The translations under genes and the position numbers were made by a program. Below, piece by piece: positions 60,109 to 61,729 of a stretch of DNA of 61,729 nt (positions are counted from its first letter, which is position 1; the number at the start of each line of letters is the position of its first letter). Origin of the DNA: Sutterella sp. AM11-39 (lineage in GTDB: Bacteria > Pseudomonadota > Gammaproteobacteria > Burkholderiales > Burkholderiaceae_F). The DNA is taken from contig NZ_QRLV01000011.1 of NCBI RefSeq assembly GCF_003472385.1, forward strand, positions 1 through 61,729, written 5' to 3'. The notes under the pieces were generated by a model. The model was not told where the DNA came from, ran no database searches, and saw nothing but the letters and a program-made list of their open reading frames with translations.

Positions 60109-61179
60109 TTAAGCCCAATAAGGAATGTATCGGCGCAAACGCGGACCGGCTTCCGGGTCGTAGAGTTTGATCAGCTTCTTCGATAACGCATCCTTGATGA
60201 TTCGGCTGATTTGTGAGGAATTCTTGGCTTCAATCCCGAATCGTTCCCGCAACGTCGCGTTGGTCATCGGCTTGCGATTCACATGCTTGAGCACACAATG
60301 CTGGTAGCAAATCTGCTCTTTTTCTTGCGACGAATAGTCCTTGAAGGCTTTTCGCGCACACAAAACAACCTTGAAATTCTCGCCGGTGATTTCAAACTCG
60401 GGCGCTGGCAGAAAGGCCTGCTCGGTTGCTGCGACCACTTTGTCAATCCCGCTGCCTCGTTCTTCGCAGATGTTGATTCTTCGCATCAAGGCGGCCAAAT
60501 CTTCGTTTCGGCTTCTCGGCGGACTGTCTATGAAACGCTCAGTATCGACCAGAGGACGGCCGAGATTGAAGATCTCGATTCGGTCTTTGAAAATCTCCAA
60601 CATCGGACCGCTGCCGCTGATCCGGAAATCCTGATGGATCAAAGCATTCGGAATCAGTTCACGAATGATGATTTCAGGATACATGCTGACCTCTCGTCGA
60701 AAGGCTTCGCCAATGACCTCCTTGCTTGGCAAAAGCCTTTGATGAGACGAATCAATCCGTCGAAGTCAACGGCATAACCCTGATCCCAGACGAATTCGTT
60801 TTTCGGTGAAAAGGCGACTGTCATCCGCGTACCTGACGATGCGAAAAGCCCTGCGCGCAAGCGACGGAAAGTTACTTAACTTTTCCGCAAAACAAATGGC
60901 GCCGAGGTTTGTAATGGAATACAGACCGTTAATCTCTTTGACGAGAAGCTTGTACAACACCATGCGATCCAGAAGCGCCTCCTGCGTTTTGGGACGATCA
61001 ATGGACATGCGCTTCACATAGGACTCAGCTGATAGCAGCTTCAAAACCTCTGCTGCCGAAAGCTTTGATGAAGCCATCCTTGAATCAAACGGCTTTTTAG
61101 CAAAAGCTCGCGATAAGAAACGCTCTTTGTCCCGGGCTTCCTTTTCGACTGCTTGTGTCGGAGTGTGTTTGGCTACCAT
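60109..61179 (-). pseudogene. Frameshifted AlbA_2/GHKL-type ATP-binding regulator
   Basis: Three overlapping minus-strand frames add up to the middle and C-terminal parts of a COG2865-type regulator: LSAAEVLKLL...ITNLGAICFAEKLS, then NEFVWDQGYAVDFDGLIRLIKG, then SKEVIGEAFRREV and the GHKL-like ATPase motifs ELIPNALIHQDF and CEERGSGIDKV, ending in a winged-helix region. Each junction is explained by loss of one base in a homopolymer: one A in the A5 near 60806 and one T in the T4 near 60739. The AlbA_2 domain at the N-terminus is missing as well, so the gene is also truncated. Either a true pseudogene or, less likely, two sequencing errors. Confidence 0.75.
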
Positions 61180-61209
61180 GTCGGTTCTGTTTGACGGTTA
61201 ACCTACAGC

Positions 61210-61235
61210 AAAAAGGCTCCGCTTGAAGCCGAGCC
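61210..61235 (-). terminator. Minus-strand hairpin with T run
   Basis: On the minus strand GGCTC (61235-61231) pairs with GAGCC (61219-61215), then T5 (61214-61210). It lies 31 bases upstream of the pseudogene start and may shield it from transcription out of the IS side. Confidence 0.5.
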
Positions 61236-61317
61236 CGTTTTGGTGTTTTCTTTCAGTCAGGCCCAGCGAAAACCTCTTGGCCGACGAACAGATTATTCAT
61301 ATAAATCCGCGAGGAAA

Positions 61318-61729
61318 CCCGCGGCTTTAGCCGCGGGAGGAATCGTGGCTCTAAAAATGATAATATGTGTCCATGCTGGAATTAATTTTTAATCGGAATT
61401 GTGTTTACCAGACTGCATACCATGTGGTATGGTGTCCCAAGTACCGAAGATCAGTATTGACGGGAGCTGTTGCCGATTCTTTGCGTCTTCTCTTAACAGA
61501 AGTGTGCAACGAAAACGGCTGGGTGATTCTGAGTCTGGAAATTCAGCCTGATCACATCCATCTGTTCGTCAGCATACCTCCCTCGAAAGCTGTTTCGGAC
61601 GCCGTTAAAAAGCTAAAGGGAACTACGGCACGCAAGTTATTCCTTCAGCACCCCGATTTGAAAAAACAACTTCGGGATGGGCACCTTTGGTCTCCATCCT
61701 ATTATGTAGGCACAGCTGGCAAGGTCAGC
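61318..61729 (+). mobile_element. Left end of an IS200/IS605-family insertion sequence (partial)
   Basis: A perfect hairpin, CCCGCGGC-TTTA-GCCGCGGG at 61318-61337, sits 36 bases before a TnpA-type transposase gene. IS200/IS605 elements carry such subterminal hairpins, recognised by TnpA, instead of inverted terminal repeats. The element runs off the window, so its right end and any tnpB are not visible. Confidence 0.75.
61373..61729 (+). CDS. tnpA: IS200/IS605 transposase TnpA (HUH, Y1), 3' truncated by window end
   Basis: The frame opens at ATG 61373 and stays open to the window edge (119 residues). It shows the Y1-type HUH motif PDHIHLF, the start AYHVVWCPKYRR and the tyrosine-containing WSPSYYVGTAG, all usual for TnpA of IS200/IS605. 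TnpA moves single-stranded copies through a transient 5' phosphotyrosine link. No strong ribosome site, as is common for these genes. The coding part seen is intact; about 20-30 residues are expected beyond the edge. Confidence 0.88.
   Translation, partial: MLELIFNRNCVYQTAYHVVWCPKYRRSVLTGAVADSLRLLLTEVCNENGWVILSLEIQPDHIHLFVSIPPSKAVSDAVKKLKGTTARKLFLQHPDLKKQLRDGHLWSPSYYVGTAGKVS

Overview
The window looks like a chromosomal stretch of a gut-type betaproteobacterium, most likely in or near the Sutterellaceae (Sutterella/Parasutterella group). This is an inference. It rests on the moderately high GC content, the very large leukotoxin/FHA-like two-partner exoprotein, autotransporters with a Met-turn protease-like passenger, and small H-NS, YqaA and UPF0158 genes of betaproteobacterial style. 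No rRNA or tRNA gene and no CRISPR array was seen.

Layout. 0.1-4.0 kb (minus strand): a methionine ABC importer operon metN-metI-metQ with an M20 amidohydrolase after it. 4.5-9.9 kb: a patatin-like phospholipase, an MFS transporter, a secreted Arg/Asp-rich protein, an NlpC/P60-SH3 lipoprotein and an unknown lipoprotein behind a perfect FNR-type box. 10.0-36.2 kb: a surface-protein island. It holds a 5,244-residue TpsA exoprotein with its TpsB transporter, an autotransporter with an in-frame C8 tract in its signal region, remains of two dead autotransporters, an autotransporter with a metzincin-like passenger, and a truncated membrane-fusion protein.

36.6-48.6 kb: an accessory region. It holds a degenerate AAA/DUF4143 ATPase, a 53-residue basic protein, a phosphoesterase, small envelope and hypothetical proteins, an H-NS-like protein, two divergent repeat proteins, an SF0329-like protein, a Doc/Fic protein with a long extension, an ADP-ribosylglycohydrolase and an HD-domain alarmone-hydrolase-like protein. 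48.8-58.6 kb: one compact operon: AAA+ ATPase, DUF2201-type VWA/HExxH protein, an unknown 407-residue protein, a three-repeat beta protein, a RelB/DinJ-like antitoxin, a giant coiled-coil McrB-like NTPase and a DUF2357-like protein with a PD-(D/E)XK nuclease site. 59-61.7 kb: an aldo/keto reductase, a frameshifted AlbA_2/GHKL-type regulator pseudogene and the left end of an IS200/IS605-type element running off the window.

Most interesting points. (1) A palindrome TGCGTC-N7-GACGCA, with conserved arms and a varying spacer, occurs seven times between 38.0 and 48.8 kb, each time in front of accessory genes, including the defence-like operon. It looks like the operator of an undescribed local regulon. 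(2) The 48.8-58.6 kb operon joins a MoxR/VWA-type chaperone pair to a CoCoNuT-like McrBC pair with an unknown protein, a repeat protein and an orphan antitoxin. It is a good candidate for a composite anti-phage system. All functions are read from sequence alone; no searches were run.
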